DNA of 64,000 nucleotides from Terriglobia bacterium (GCA_020073145.1 JAIQFS010000018.1:1-64000); one strand, 5' to 3'; numbered from the stretch's first letter, positions 39,952 through 49,907 are shown. The notes: generated from the sequence alone by a model not told the origin. Numbers and translations: made by a program.

Positions 39952-41493
39952 ATGACCCCGGCTCAACCCAGTCTCGCGCGCAACACACTCCGCGGCATCG
40001 CGGTGTCGTACGGATCGGCCGTCATCACGGGCGCCATGCAGATCGCTACTACCGCGGTGGTAGCGCGAATGGTGGCGCCCCGTGACTTCGGCATCCTGGC
40101 GATGGCGCAGCTGGGCGTTCGGTTTGCCGGGTATTTCTCGCAGTTCGGCGTCGGATCCGCGCTCGTCCAGAAACGGGACCTGAGCGAATCGGATACCGCC
40201 GCTGCGCACCTGATGGCCATCGCGGCGGGAGTTCTGTTTACAGCGGCGGGCCTGCTGCTGGCTCCGCTGGGCGGCGCTGTCTTTCACTCCAACGATGTCG
40301 TCTGGGTGATCCGCGCGCTCGCCTTCACCTTCCTGCTCACTAGCTTCACCGTAGCGCCCCTGAGTCTGCTGCGGCGCAACCTGCGTTTCGACGCCATCTC
40401 GGCGATCGACATCGCGTCCTATGTTCTTGGATATGCCGCCCCGTGCCTGACTCTCGTATGGCTCGGCCACGGCTTGTGGGGACTGGTGGCCGGCAACCTC
40501 GGCGCGGTCCTCGTGCAGTGGATCCTTCTCCAATCGGTGCAGCCGGTGGCTTGGAAATGGGTCCGCGAGTGGGAAATCTACCGCGGCCTCCTCAGCTACG
40601 GCTCAAGAATTTCCATCACCGGTTTTCTGGAATACATCACGAGCAACATCGACACCTTCGTGGTGGGCCGCTATCTGGGCCCCAAACCGCTGGGCCTCTA
40701 CACCCGGGCTTACAATCTCGCCGCTGTTCCGATGCATATGATGAGCTCCGCGGCGGCCCGCGTGCTCTTCCCCGTGTTCTCGCGGGTTCAGCACGACTCA
40801 GTCAAGCTCGCTCGGACTTACAAAGACACCCTCACTCTGCTCTTCGTGCTGACCTGCCCCCTGGGCTTCGCGCTGGTCCCTTCGGCCCCTCACATTGTGC
40901 GCCTGTTGCTCGGTCCGGCCTGGGCCGAAGCCGCCCTCCCGCTGGCCGTCTTCGGCATCCTGGCCCCGTTCGATATGGCCGTGGCGCTCCCGGGCATCGT
41001 TCTCGACGCCACCGGCACCCTGAACAAGAAGCTGTACGTGCGGCTCGCGACCTTGATGGCCGCCGGTACCGTCATCTATCTCCATCGCGAGTCCGGCATC
41101 GTGACCATCGCGTGGCTCATGCTCGGGTCCTGCGTCCTCACCTTCTTCGGTTATCACTTCCTGGTGGTCCGGCAGTTGGGGATGTCCTGGTCCTCCGCCT
41201 TGTCGCCCGTTCTCTTCGGCGCCTGTACCGGCGCTATCCCGCTGGTGACGATCCATTTCGCGATCGCCTTCGCCAACCTGGAACTTCTCCCTGCCCTGGC
41301 CCTCGAAGGTTCGATCCTGATTCTTTCGTATGTCCTGATCCTGGTCTTTTCGCCCTTCCCGATGGTGAATGCCGCTCTGTCGCGCGTGTTAACGGCGCTG
41401 CTCGGTGAAACCCGGCAGGTTCCGGAAAACCTGCGCTCCCGCTGCCTGGCCCTTCAACTTCTGGCGACGGCACGCGCGGAAGGGGGTTGCTGA
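39952..41493 (+). CDS. Wzx-type flippase (polysaccharide transport membrane protein)
   Basis: A 513-residue integral membrane protein with 12-14 hydrophobic segments. The start at 39952 follows the kinase stop; the frame open upstream lies inside the kinase gene. ATTAVVARMVAPRDFGILAM and RVLFPVFSRVQHD are typical of the MOP/PST superfamily used in Wzx-like export. It flips the lipid-linked repeat unit across the inner membrane. Residues after ~495 are soluble. Confidence 0.85.
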   Translation: MTPAQPSLARNTLRGIAVSYGSAVITGAMQIATTAVVARMVAPRDFGILAMAQLGVRFAGYFSQFGVGSALVQKRDLSESDTAAAHLMAIAAGVLFTAAGLLLAPLGGAVFHSNDVVWVIRALAFTFLLTSFTVAPLSLLRRNLRFDAISAIDIASYVLGYAAPCLTLVWLGHGLWGLVAGNLGAVLVQWILLQSVQPVAWKWVREWEIYRGLLSYGSRISITGFLEYITSNIDTFVVGRYLGPKPLGLYTRAYNLAAVPMHMMSSAAARVLFPVFSRVQHDSVKLARTYKDTLTLLFVLTCPLGFALVPSAPHIVRLLLGPAWAEAALPLAVFGILAPFDMAVALPGIVLDATGTLNKKLYVRLATLMAAGTVIYLHRESGIVTIAWLMLGSCVLTFFGYHFLVVRQLGMSWSSALSPVLFGACTGAIPLVTIHFAIAFANLELLPALALEGSILILSYVLILVFSPFPMVNAALSRVLTALLGETRQVPENLRSRCLALQLLATARAEGGC

Positions 41494-41494
41494 C

Positions 41495-42679
41495 ATGCGC
41501 ATCGGTATCGCAGGACCCATGACGCTGGAACTTCTGAAGCCCTATCTGCCGGATTCGTGTCCCCTGCCGCAGGGCTATCCCTTCCCGATGACCGCGATTC
41601 TGGTGGGCGAGTTGCTTCAACGGGGTTATGAGATCACGGCATATACGACCAGCACCGACATCACCGAGACCTACACCGTCTCCGGCCCGAAGCTCACTTT
41701 GTGTGTTTCGCCCAGCCGGCCGCGTCATCGCGCTAAGACGCTGTTCCGGGAAGACGTCCGGGGCCTCGTGAATTCCCTCCAAGCCCACCCTTGCGACGTT
41801 CTCCACGCCCACTGGACGTACGAATTTGCGATGGCCGCCCTCGCATCCGGCTTGCCGTCGCTGATTACAATCCATGACTGGGCATGGGCCATCCTCTGTC
41901 AATACAAGGACGCGTACCGCCTGGTCCGATGGGGAATCAACGCCTACACCACGCGCCGGGCCCCGCACCTTTCCACGGTCTCGCCCTATATGTGGGAGCA
42001 CCTCCCACCATCGGTCCGCCAGAAAACCCACGTGATCCCCAACTTCGTCACCGATTCGCTGTCGGATCGCTCGGCCCCGAACGCCCCGCGTGAGGATTAC
42101 ATCATTTCGGTCTGCAACGGCTTCAGCCGGCGGAAGAACCTCGAGACTGCCCTGCTCGGCTTCCGGCAGGCGCAATCCAGCCTGAAAGGGGTTCGGTACC
42201 TGTTGGTTGGACAGGATTGCCAGCCGGGCGGCCCCGCGCAGCGCTTCTGTGAAGCGAATGGATGCCTGGAAAACGTCGTCTTCGCTGGCCCGGTGTCTTA
42301 CGACCGCGTCCTCGACATGGTCGGGAATGCCCTCGCCATGCTGCATCCCTCCTACGAGGAGTCCTTTGGCATGTCGGTGCTCGAGGCCATGGCGCTGGGG
42401 ACGCCGGTAATCGCCGGGGCACAAAGCGGCAATATGCCGCATTTGATCCAGCACGGCACGACCGGCTTCCTGTGCGATGTCGCTGAACCTGCCAGCATCG
42501 GAACCGCCTTGCGTACGCTTCGCGCCGATGATTCCCTGAGGCGCAGTATCGGGATTGCCGCCCGCCGGCACGGGAAGGAAAACTACTCCGCTTCGGTTGT
42601 CGTCGGCCGTTATCTGGACGCCTATCAGGAGATTCTCGGGGGGCGCTCTCGCGCGCTGGAGACTTGTTTATGCAACTGA
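41495..42679 (+). CDS. Family 4 glycosyltransferase
   Basis: A 394-residue GT-B enzyme starting at 41495, two bases after the flippase stop. MRIGIAGPMTLELL is the N-terminal strand, DVLHAHWTYEFAMAAL the acceptor-side motif, and HPSYEESFGMSVLEAMALGTPVIAG the donor-binding E-x7-E motif of GT4. It adds one sugar to the lipid-linked repeat unit on the cytoplasmic face. Donor and linkage are unknown. Confidence 0.88.
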   Translation: MRIGIAGPMTLELLKPYLPDSCPLPQGYPFPMTAILVGELLQRGYEITAYTTSTDITETYTVSGPKLTLCVSPSRPRHRAKTLFREDVRGLVNSLQAHPCDVLHAHWTYEFAMAALASGLPSLITIHDWAWAILCQYKDAYRLVRWGINAYTTRRAPHLSTVSPYMWEHLPPSVRQKTHVIPNFVTDSLSDRSAPNAPREDYIISVCNGFSRRKNLETALLGFRQAQSSLKGVRYLLVGQDCQPGGPAQRFCEANGCLENVVFAGPVSYDRVLDMVGNALAMLHPSYEESFGMSVLEAMALGTPVIAGAQSGNMPHLIQHGTTGFLCDVAEPASIGTALRTLRADDSLRRSIGIAARRHGKENYSASVVVGRYLDAYQEILGGRSRALETCLCN

Positions 42680-43287
42680 TCGGCCGTTTACGGATGTTGA
42701 TGTCAGGCCGGTGGTACCAGTTGATCGGGAAGCTCTATCTCCGGGGCTGCGGCGTCACGGTGGGCGCGAGCCCCACTCTGCACGGGTTGCCCATCGTCGC
42801 GCGGACGTCGTCATCCTCGATTGTTGTTGGAGACGGAGTGGTCTTGTGCTCGAACAGCCGCTTCACGGCGTTGGGAGTCAACCATCCGGTCATCCTGCGG
42901 ACGCTACGGCCGGGTTCGGCGATTCGGATCGGAAACAATTGCGGCCTCAGCGGCACAGTCATCTGCGCGGCCCAACGCGTCGAAATCGGCAACAACGCTT
43001 TGATCGGAGCCAACGTCACCATCGCCGATACCGACTTTCATCCTCTGGATCCGGAGGGAAGGCGATTCAGCAACGATCAATCGAAGATCGCATGCGCCCC
43101 CGTTCGCCTGGAAGACAACGTCTTCGTGGGCGCTGGTTCCACCATCCTCAAGGGAGTAACGATCGGCGAAAACTCGGTCATTGGCGCCGGCAGCGTGGTG
43201 ACCAAGAGTATCCCGCCGAATGTGGTGGCCGCGGGCAACCCCTGTCGCCCGATCAAGAGTCTAGCCGTGTTGGAGATGCTGGCGTGA
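42670..43287 (+). CDS. Hexapeptide-repeat O-acyltransferase
   Basis: A 205-residue protein; the ATG at 42670 overlaps the previous gene by ten bases. Hexapeptide repeats run from ~75 to 190 (IRIGNNCGLSGTVICAAQRVEIGNN and so on), with TIADTDFHPLDP holding the catalytic His, and VVAAGNPCRPIKSL ending the fold. This is the Maa/NodL/WbbJ type that O-acetylates a sugar of the repeat unit. Confidence 0.85.
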   Translation: MQLIGRLRMLMSGRWYQLIGKLYLRGCGVTVGASPTLHGLPIVARTSSSSIVVGDGVVLCSNSRFTALGVNHPVILRTLRPGSAIRIGNNCGLSGTVICAAQRVEIGNNALIGANVTIADTDFHPLDPEGRRFSNDQSKIACAPVRLEDNVFVGAGSTILKGVTIGENSVIGAGSVVTKSIPPNVVAAGNPCRPIKSLAVLEMLA

Positions 43288-43318
43288 CGTTAGGGCCTCG
43301 CCAAACGAACTGATATCC

Positions 43319-44800
43319 ATGACAATGCCGATCACAGCTTCCACGAAAAGGATCACCCCGGTCGGGCTCGGTCGCAAAGCCGCTTTGCCAAGACGGAGAG
43401 GGTTCATCGCCGACCAGGGCCTGTGGTTGATTGTCGCGGCGTTCTTGTTGTGCACCGCTCTCGGGATCGGCCTCAACACGAAGTTGTACGTTGGAGACAA
43501 TCTGTCCAGCGCACGAGCCGCGAGCGCGAACGCTCAAGAAGGAGGCCGCATCTTCAACGAGGCGGCCATCGCGGTTTGTCTGATCGGCTTACTGATGGCG
43601 GCCAGCCGGACGGAATCCTTCCGCCGTTCGTTTCGCGTCTGGAAGAATCCGGTCGTTTGGGCCTTGGCTTACCAGGCGATCATGGCGTGGCACTATTGGT
43701 CTAACGATAATGCGTGGGACATGGCCAGGCTCTGCGGAGTTTGGCTGTTGCTGATGGTGGCGATGGCCTCCAGCGCCCCCATGACTCTGGATCGGTACGT
43801 GCCGAAAATGCTGCTTCTTTTCCGGCTCCTGTTGTGGATCTCGTTGATTGTCGGCATTGTGCTGCCGGATAACGCATGGATGCATGACTACATTTCGAGT
43901 TTCATTCCAGGACTCAACGACCGCTTTGCCGGCATCGCCGGCCACCCCAATAGTATGGGTGCCGTCGTGGGTATCGCGGTATTGATGGAGCTGGATCAGT
44001 TCTTCGGGGACGGCTCGAAGCGATGGTTGAGTCTCGTGCATCTCCTGCTTGGCAGCGCTCTGCTTCTTCTGACGCAGTCCAAGATGGCCCTTTTGGCTTG
44101 TGCGGCGTGCGCTGTCTGGTTTCTATTGAGCCGGAGGAACCGCCTCCTTCGCGGACCGGTCCGCGTGGTGGTAGTCGCCACCACGGTTGTCGCTGGTGCT
44201 TTGGTCGCTTGGGCGTCTTTGGCGGACTGGGTGGCTTCTAACCAATACAATTTGGACGATCTCACGGGCCGTATTGGTGTTTGGCAGTATCTTTGGGATG
44301 TCGCACGCGAGCGGCCGTGGTTTGGCTACGGAGACGCTCTGTGGTCCCAGCTCTATTTGAGTGAGTCGTTTCAGTACAAGTGGGCGGCCGGTAATGCTCA
44401 TAACCAACTTCTGAATTCCTTTCTGATGACCGGCTTGGTGGGTGTGGGATGTCTCGTCGCCTTCGTGACTGCCCTGTTCCGGCAACGGCGCCGGATCGAC
44501 CCGAACTATCGTGCCCTCTTTACCGCCTGCCTGGCCTTCTTGCTCATTCGCTCCATTGCGGAGGCCGGCTTCGAACCTGGCAGTCTGGGGGTTGCGGGAC
44601 TTCTGCAAACCGTTCTCATCGGCTTCTGTTTCTGCCTCCGAAAGCCGGAACGGGCCGCCCTCCCGGGCTGCGCGGCTCGCCCCGGCCTGACCCAGATGGC
44701 CGGGACTCAAGAACGAGCTTTCCGGGCTGCCGAATACCGGATGCGGCGGCGCCTGCTGGCATTCCCCCGGCGAAACCCGATCCCCGGTAAAAGCCTATGA
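43319..44800 (+). CDS. Wzy-like polysaccharide polymerase/O-antigen ligase family protein
   Basis: A 493-residue membrane protein with 10-12 hydrophobic segments. FAGIAGHPNSMGAVVGIAVL is the first conserved region (with an HPN motif), and the periplasmic loop has YLWDVARERPWFGYGDALW and WAAGNAHNQLLNSFLMTGL, the Wzy_C pattern with the conserved His. Position inside the operon favours the repeat-unit polymerase. The C-terminal ~50 residues are Arg-rich and soluble. Confidence 0.8.
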   Translation: MTMPITASTKRITPVGLGRKAALPRRRGFIADQGLWLIVAAFLLCTALGIGLNTKLYVGDNLSSARAASANAQEGGRIFNEAAIAVCLIGLLMAASRTESFRRSFRVWKNPVVWALAYQAIMAWHYWSNDNAWDMARLCGVWLLLMVAMASSAPMTLDRYVPKMLLLFRLLLWISLIVGIVLPDNAWMHDYISSFIPGLNDRFAGIAGHPNSMGAVVGIAVLMELDQFFGDGSKRWLSLVHLLLGSALLLLTQSKMALLACAACAVWFLLSRRNRLLRGPVRVVVVATTVVAGALVAWASLADWVASNQYNLDDLTGRIGVWQYLWDVARERPWFGYGDALWSQLYLSESFQYKWAAGNAHNQLLNSFLMTGLVGVGCLVAFVTALFRQRRRIDPNYRALFTACLAFLLIRSIAEAGFEPGSLGVAGLLQTVLIGFCFCLRKPERAALPGCAARPGLTQMAGTQERAFRAAEYRMRRRLLAFPRRNPIPGKSL

Positions 44801-45729
44801 GTCATTCCGGCTCGCAGATTCTCAACTCGGACCGGAAACTGGCCATCGTCATCCCGGTTCATAACCGGCTCGGCTTTACACGGAGCTGCCTCGAGCACCT
44901 GCGCAGACAGACGGTCTCCGGATTCCAGATCATTGTTGTCGACGACGGCTCGAGCGACGGCACCTCGGAAATGATCCGTGATGAGTTCCCGGACGTGACG
45001 CTGCTGCACGGCGACGGCAACTTGTGGTGGACCGGGGCTACCAATCTCGGTGTGAAAGTGGCTGTGGAACAGGGCGCCAGCCATGTCATGACGCTCAACG
45101 ACGATACCGTGCCGGAGCCAGCGTTTGTCGAGAACATGTGGATGGGCGCCTTGGAGAAGCCCGAAGCCCTGGTCGGCGCCTATTCGGTTGAAGTGGGCAG
45201 CGGCCGCCCGGTCTTTGGCGGAGAACGCATCCACTGGACGACGGGCTTCATCGAGAGCCTGCTGCAGGATCCCGCGAATTCTCGCGAGGGGCTGGTCGAA
45301 GTGACCCATTACGCCGGCCGGGGCCTGCTCATCCCGAAGGCGGTCTTTCAACGGATCGGTCTCTTCGACGCCGTGCACTTTCCGCACTACGCGGCGGACT
45401 ACGATTTTACCTACCGCGCCGGCCGCTACGGCTATCCGGTCTTCTGTAACTATCAAGCCCGGCTCGGAATCTATCCCGAAGCCAGCGGCGACGCCGCTAA
45501 CCGGCGGCGGAAGGGGCTGCGCAACTATTACCGGCACCTGTTTGATATCAAGGGCGGCGCGAACCTGAAGGTCTTCTTCTGGTTTGCGCTGCGGAATTGC
45601 CCGAAATATCTGCTTCCCATCGGTCTGCCTATGGGAATGGCCCGGCGGATTTTCGGATATCCGATGGAATGGATGAGAGAGACTTGCAGACTCTGGTGGA
45701 ACCGTGATGCATCGTATCGAAGAGCATAA
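44797..45729 (+). CDS. Family 2 glycosyltransferase
   Basis: A 310-residue GT-A enzyme overlapping the polymerase gene by four bases (ATGA). LAIVIPVHNRLGFTRSCLEH is the nucleotide-binding start, IIVVDDGSSDGTSEMI the family signature and MTLNDDTVPEPAFVENM holds the D-x-D-like metal site. HYAADYDFTYRAGRYG is the acceptor-binding region. It resembles rhamnosyltransferase-type GT2 enzymes; specificity cannot be read. Confidence 0.88.
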   Translation: MSHSGSQILNSDRKLAIVIPVHNRLGFTRSCLEHLRRQTVSGFQIIVVDDGSSDGTSEMIRDEFPDVTLLHGDGNLWWTGATNLGVKVAVEQGASHVMTLNDDTVPEPAFVENMWMGALEKPEALVGAYSVEVGSGRPVFGGERIHWTTGFIESLLQDPANSREGLVEVTHYAGRGLLIPKAVFQRIGLFDAVHFPHYAADYDFTYRAGRYGYPVFCNYQARLGIYPEASGDAANRRRKGLRNYYRHLFDIKGGANLKVFFWFALRNCPKYLLPIGLPMGMARRIFGYPMEWMRETCRLWWNRDASYRRA

Positions 45730-46945
45730 GACCGTGCCTCAGCGGCCTGAAGCCCTGCCCCAGCGCGTTGCCGGCGCCAAGGTCGGCTTCGTCCACAATA
45801 TGGCCACGCACTACCGGATCAAGGTCTTCGAGGCCTTCGCCCGGATGTGTGACGCCGAGTTCTATTTCTACTCAGATGGCGGCGAGTGGTACTGGCAAAA
45901 ATCCCACGGTGTCGCTCCCAAAACGGGCTTCGTCCATCGCACTCTGCGCGGCTTCTGGTGGGGCCGGACGCGCGTCACGCCGGGGCTGCTCCCGGCTCTG
46001 CTCTTCGGCGGGTACAACGTTTTCATCAAGTGCGTCAACGGACGCTTCGCCCTTCCCGCGACGTTCGCCGCAGCTCGGCTCCGGCGCGCTCCGTTCATTC
46101 TCTGGACCGGCATCTGGTGCCGCCTGCAAACCCCGTTTCACCGGTTGCTGTTCCCGATCACCCGGTTCATCTACCAACACTCTGACGCGGTCGTGGTCTA
46201 CGGCGAACACGTCAAGCGCTACTTGATTTCGGAGGGCGTCGCCGAGGAACGAATTTTCCTCGCGCCCCAGGCTGTCGACAACAGCCTCTACCGGCGCACC
46301 CCGTCCGCCGCTGAAGTAGAGGCGCTCCGTGCCAAGCACAACCTTCCCGCGGACCGGAAGATCGTGCTGTACCTGGGCCGTTTGGAAGAGATCAAGGGTC
46401 TTCCCGACTTGTTGCAGGCCTTCGCGCAGTTGGACCGAACCGATGCCATCCTGGTCTTCGGCGGTTCCGGCAGCCAAGAAGAAAAACTGCGGGCTCTGGC
46501 CGCCGAGCGCGGGGTGCTGGACCGCGTTCGTTTTACCGGCCACGTGTCGCAGGCCGAGGCCCCGGTGCTCTACGGCATTTCCTGGGTCACCGTTCTGCCC
46601 TCGGTGACTCTGCCCGCGGGCCGCGAACTGTGGGGGCTGGTGGTCAACGAAGCATTCAACCAGGGTGTCCCTGTCATCGCCACCGACGCCGTGGGAGCCG
46701 CCGCCGGGGGCCTGGTCCGCAACGGCCGCAACGGCCTGATCGTTCCCGAACGCGATCCCAGTGCCCTTCGCGACGCCATCGAAACCGTCCTTGCCAACCC
46801 CGAATTGAGGAACCGGCTCGGACGCGCCGCCGCCCGCGACGTGGTGTCGTTTACCCAAGAGGGCATGGCCGCAGGATTGCGCGACGCCGTGGCTTACGTG
46901 ATGACCGCCAAGACAGCCAAGAAGGAGAAAGTCTCCCGTGGGTAG
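45707..46945 (+). CDS. Family 4 glycosyltransferase
   Basis: A 412-residue GT-B enzyme. The ATG at 45707 overlaps the GT2 gene by 23 bases; a GTG three bases earlier is also possible. AKVGFVHNMATHYRIKVFEAF is the N-terminal strand, RKIVLYLGRLEEIKGLPDLL the start of the donor domain and SVTLPAGRELWGLVVNEAFNQG the E-x7-E region. It extends the lipid-linked repeat unit. Confidence 0.87.
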   Translation: MHRIEEHKTVPQRPEALPQRVAGAKVGFVHNMATHYRIKVFEAFARMCDAEFYFYSDGGEWYWQKSHGVAPKTGFVHRTLRGFWWGRTRVTPGLLPALLFGGYNVFIKCVNGRFALPATFAAARLRRAPFILWTGIWCRLQTPFHRLLFPITRFIYQHSDAVVVYGEHVKRYLISEGVAEERIFLAPQAVDNSLYRRTPSAAEVEALRAKHNLPADRKIVLYLGRLEEIKGLPDLLQAFAQLDRTDAILVFGGSGSQEEKLRALAAERGVLDRVRFTGHVSQAEAPVLYGISWVTVLPSVTLPAGRELWGLVVNEAFNQGVPVIATDAVGAAAGGLVRNGRNGLIVPERDPSALRDAIETVLANPELRNRLGRAAARDVVSFTQEGMAAGLRDAVAYVMTAKTAKKEKVSRG

Positions 46946-47777
46946 CCGTAACCGCAGTGACAACCGGCCCATTCTATGGGTCACCACCAGTTGGGACGAC
47001 GGCTATCCGCTCGATACGCGACTGGCCGAATTGCTCCATCGATACGGCGTGGCCGCCACCTTTTACGTGCCCATCCGGTCGCAGCTGCCGGTCATGGAGC
47101 CCCGACAGATCCGCGATCTGGCCCGCATGTTCGACATCGGCGGCCACACCGTCAATCACGTCCGGCTGGATAGCGTCGCCCCGGAGGCCGCCCGGGAAGA
47201 GATCATCCAGTCCAAGCAGATGATCGAGGACATTACCGGCAGTCCCTGCCGCATGTTCTGCCCTCCCGGGGGACGTTACTTACGCTCCCATCTCGACGAT
47301 GTGCGGGAGGCCGGCTATTCCGGGCTGCGGACGGTGGAGTTGATGTCCGTGGCCCGCCCCGCCCGCCGCGACGGCCTGATGGTCATGCCCACCACCCTGC
47401 AACTGTTCCCGCATGGCGCGGCGGCGTATTTTAAGAACGCGCTGAAACGCCGCCGCCCGGAAAACGTGAAGACCTACCTCCTGCACGGGCGTCGCCCCGG
47501 CCTGCCGGAGACCGTCGATTCGATCCTCGATAGCCTCGTCGAATCCGGCGGCGTCTTCCACCTCTGGGGCCACTCTTGGGAAATGGAGCACTCCCGCCTC
47601 TGGGGAGTGCTGGAGAGCGTCCTGAAGCGGCTGGATGCCCACCGGGACCGCTGCCGGTTCGTTTCCAATGCGGCGCTCTGCGAACACTTCGAGCACATGG
47701 AAGAGGCGGCCGATGTCGCGCCTGCCGGCGCCTGTGCCGGAGGAACGTTCGGATTGGAGGATCGTGCGGCCCGCTAA
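46938..47777 (+). CDS. Polysaccharide deacetylase (CE4)
   Basis: A 279-residue protein starting at a GTG (46938), with AAGGAG upstream and an eight-base overlap with the GT4 gene. LWVTTSWDDGYPLDTRLAE carries the Asp pair, DIGGHTVNHVRLDSV the metal-binding His residues and CPPGGRYLRSHL the next motif. No signal peptide is seen. It probably removes N-acetyl groups from a HexNAc of the repeat unit. It is unrelated in detail to the deacetylase at 3285. Confidence 0.83.
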   Translation: MGSRNRSDNRPILWVTTSWDDGYPLDTRLAELLHRYGVAATFYVPIRSQLPVMEPRQIRDLARMFDIGGHTVNHVRLDSVAPEAAREEIIQSKQMIEDITGSPCRMFCPPGGRYLRSHLDDVREAGYSGLRTVELMSVARPARRDGLMVMPTTLQLFPHGAAAYFKNALKRRRPENVKTYLLHGRRPGLPETVDSILDSLVESGGVFHLWGHSWEMEHSRLWGVLESVLKRLDAHRDRCRFVSNAALCEHFEHMEEAADVAPAGACAGGTFGLEDRAAR

Positions 47778-49011
47778 GATTCTCGTGCTCCACAACCGCT
47801 ACCAGCAGGCCGGCGGCGAAGACGGAGTCTATGCGCATGAAGTCCAGCTGCTTCGGCGCAACGGCCACCAGGTCATCGAATACCTGGAGAACAACGAAGG
47901 CCTCGACGAGACCAACGCCTTCAGGAGCGGGCTTGCGGCCATCTGGTCCTGCGACACCACCGCTCGGCTCCGCAAGGTGCTCCACCAGGAACGGCCGGAC
48001 ATCGCCCATTTTCATAACACGTTCGCCAGGATCTCGCCGGCCGCTTATTATGCCTGCCGGCAAGCTGGAGTGCCGGTGGTCCAGACCTTGCACAATTTCC
48101 GGATCGGATGCCTCAACGCCTTCTGCATGACCGAAGGCAATCTGTGCGAGCGGTGCCTGCCCCACCTGATCCCCGTGGCCGGAATCGTCAAGGGCTGCTA
48201 CCGCGGCTCTTCCGTGACCTCGGCCGGGATGGCCGCCATCACCATAACACATAAGATCTTGGGGACCTATCGCAAACAAGTCGACGCCTACATCGCCCTG
48301 ACGGAATTCGCGCGCCGCGTCCACCTGCGCGCCGGCGTTCCGGCAGACAAGACGTTCGTGAAGCCAAACTTCATCGACCACCGCGCTGAACCTCCTTCCG
48401 ACCGCCAACGCTATGCCCTGTTCGCCAGCCGCCTCTGCCCGGAAAAAGGTGTTCTGACGATGCTCCAAGCGTGGAAACAGAACGGACTGGACATCACCCT
48501 CAAGATCGCCGGCGACGGGCCCAGCGCGCCAGAGGTAGCCGAAGCGGCCGCGCAGTATCCGAATATCGAATGGCTCGGTTCGCGCTCCCAGGACCAGGTT
48601 ATGGAACTGATGCGCCATGCCCGGTTCCTCGTGATGCCCTCGCTGGGATATGAGAATTTCCCTCTATGCCTGGTGGAGGCTTTCAGCGCCGGCCTGCCGT
48701 GCCTGGCGAGCGGCCACGGAGCCATGCAGGAGATTGTCGACGATGGCCTGACCGGCCTGCATTTCCAGACCGGAGATGCCGCCGATCTGGCCGCCAAGGC
48801 CCGTTGGATGGCCGCCCATCCGGCCGAGTGCCAACAAATGGGCCTGGCCGCCCGAGAGCGTTTCTCTGAGCGCTATACTCCGGAGCGGAATTACCAGATC
48901 CTCACGAAAATATACGATTCGGCCATGAGCAACTTCCGGATTTCCCGAAGCTGCGAGAGGCGGCCCGCACTGACCGATGGGTTTAAGGCCTGCTCTTATG
49001 AGGATCTATGA
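47764..49011 (+). CDS. Family 4 glycosyltransferase
   Basis: A 415-residue GT-B enzyme. The GTG at 47764 starts just before the first strand (AKILVLHNRYQQAGGEDGVY) and follows GGAGG by three bases; an ATG at 47713 is the alternative start. Cys-rich CMTEGNLCERCLPHLIP near residue 125 is common in this subgroup. The donor domain has RYALFASRLCPEKGVLTML and MPSLGYENFPLCLVEAFSAGLP (E-x7-E). The C-terminal ~25 residues are unusual. It overlaps the next gene by four bases. Confidence 0.87.
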   Translation: MRPAKILVLHNRYQQAGGEDGVYAHEVQLLRRNGHQVIEYLENNEGLDETNAFRSGLAAIWSCDTTARLRKVLHQERPDIAHFHNTFARISPAAYYACRQAGVPVVQTLHNFRIGCLNAFCMTEGNLCERCLPHLIPVAGIVKGCYRGSSVTSAGMAAITITHKILGTYRKQVDAYIALTEFARRVHLRAGVPADKTFVKPNFIDHRAEPPSDRQRYALFASRLCPEKGVLTMLQAWKQNGLDITLKIAGDGPSAPEVAEAAAQYPNIEWLGSRSQDQVMELMRHARFLVMPSLGYENFPLCLVEAFSAGLPCLASGHGAMQEIVDDGLTGLHFQTGDAADLAAKARWMAAHPAECQQMGLAARERFSERYTPERNYQILTKIYDSAMSNFRISRSCERRPALTDGFKACSYEDL

Positions 49012-49778
49012 CACAGCGACCAACAACTTCTACAATGCTCGAGAGTCCAAATCAAGACGCGATTCGCGGAACTAAGCCTCAATTGCCTCCATCGCGGTCC
49101 CTCGCCAGGAAACTCAAGCACGTCGCTCTGTTCTGCGCCGGCCGCGAGGTGTTGTACTCGCCCGAGGTCCGTTGTCCCTTTGAGATCCTCGGCAACGAAG
49201 GCGCCAATTTCGCGGTCTGCCCGGACCGGCTCGCCTCCGATTCGGTCGTCTACTCCTTCGGCATCGGCACCGATATCTCATTTGATCTCGGGCTCATGCG
49301 CCGTTTCGGCGTCCGCGTCCACGCCTTCGATCCTACCCCGCGGAGCCTCGCTTGGCTCAAAACTCAGAACCTCCCTCCCCATTTCGAAGTGCACGAGTAC
49401 GGCGTTGCCGGCCACGATGGGGTCGTTGAGTTCGCGCCTCCCGATTCACCCGACCACGTGTCCCACACCATCGTCGCCGGCCGCGGCCTCCGCACCGTCT
49501 CTGCCCCTGTTCGCCGTCTGGCCACCATCATGCGGGATTTGGGCCATACCTCCATCGACCTTCTCAAAATGGACGTCGAAGGGGCCGAGTATGACGTCAT
49601 CCGTGACCTGGTTTCCCTGCCGCTTCCGGTGGGCCAGCTCTGCATCGAGTTCCACCATCGCTGGCGGCAAGTAGGTGCCGGCAAAACCCGCCAAGCCGTC
49701 GCCGCGCTGCGGTCCGCCGGCTATCGGCTCTTCCATGTGTCCGACCTGGGTTCGGAGTACAGCTTCCTCGGCCGCTGA
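49008..49778 (+). CDS. FkbM family methyltransferase
   Basis: A 256-residue protein. VVYSFGIGTDISFDLGLMRR is the SAM-binding motif (replacing the usual DIGAN-type start), RVHAFDPTPRSLAWL the next strand, and SIDLLKMDVEGAEYDVIRDL the FkbM signature. It probably O-methylates a sugar of the exopolysaccharide. It is the last gene of the first exopolysaccharide block; a ~236-base gap follows. Confidence 0.82.
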   Translation: MTQRPTTSTMLESPNQDAIRGTKPQLPPSRSLARKLKHVALFCAGREVLYSPEVRCPFEILGNEGANFAVCPDRLASDSVVYSFGIGTDISFDLGLMRRFGVRVHAFDPTPRSLAWLKTQNLPPHFEVHEYGVAGHDGVVEFAPPDSPDHVSHTIVAGRGLRTVSAPVRRLATIMRDLGHTSIDLLKMDVEGAEYDVIRDLVSLPLPVGQLCIEFHHRWRQVGAGKTRQAVAALRSAGYRLFHVSDLGSEYSFLGR

Positions 49779-49907
49779 CCGGCGGCCCGCACGAAACCAC
49801 AAACTGGCTCTCCATGTCCATCGACCGCGCTCCTGCCGTTTACTTTCAACCCGTCAGGACCTCTCTGCCTGCCCGAAAACCCCACCTCCCTTACCCCGAC
49901 TCCCAAA

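Noticed and set aside
37674-39953. A 759-codon minus-strand frame
   Set aside because: It is antisense to the Wzc-like kinase gene and its translation has no recognisable motif.
40443-41408. A 321-codon plus-strand frame in the flippase gene
   Set aside because: Arg/Pro-rich shadow frame; the flippase frame has the membrane segments and family motifs.
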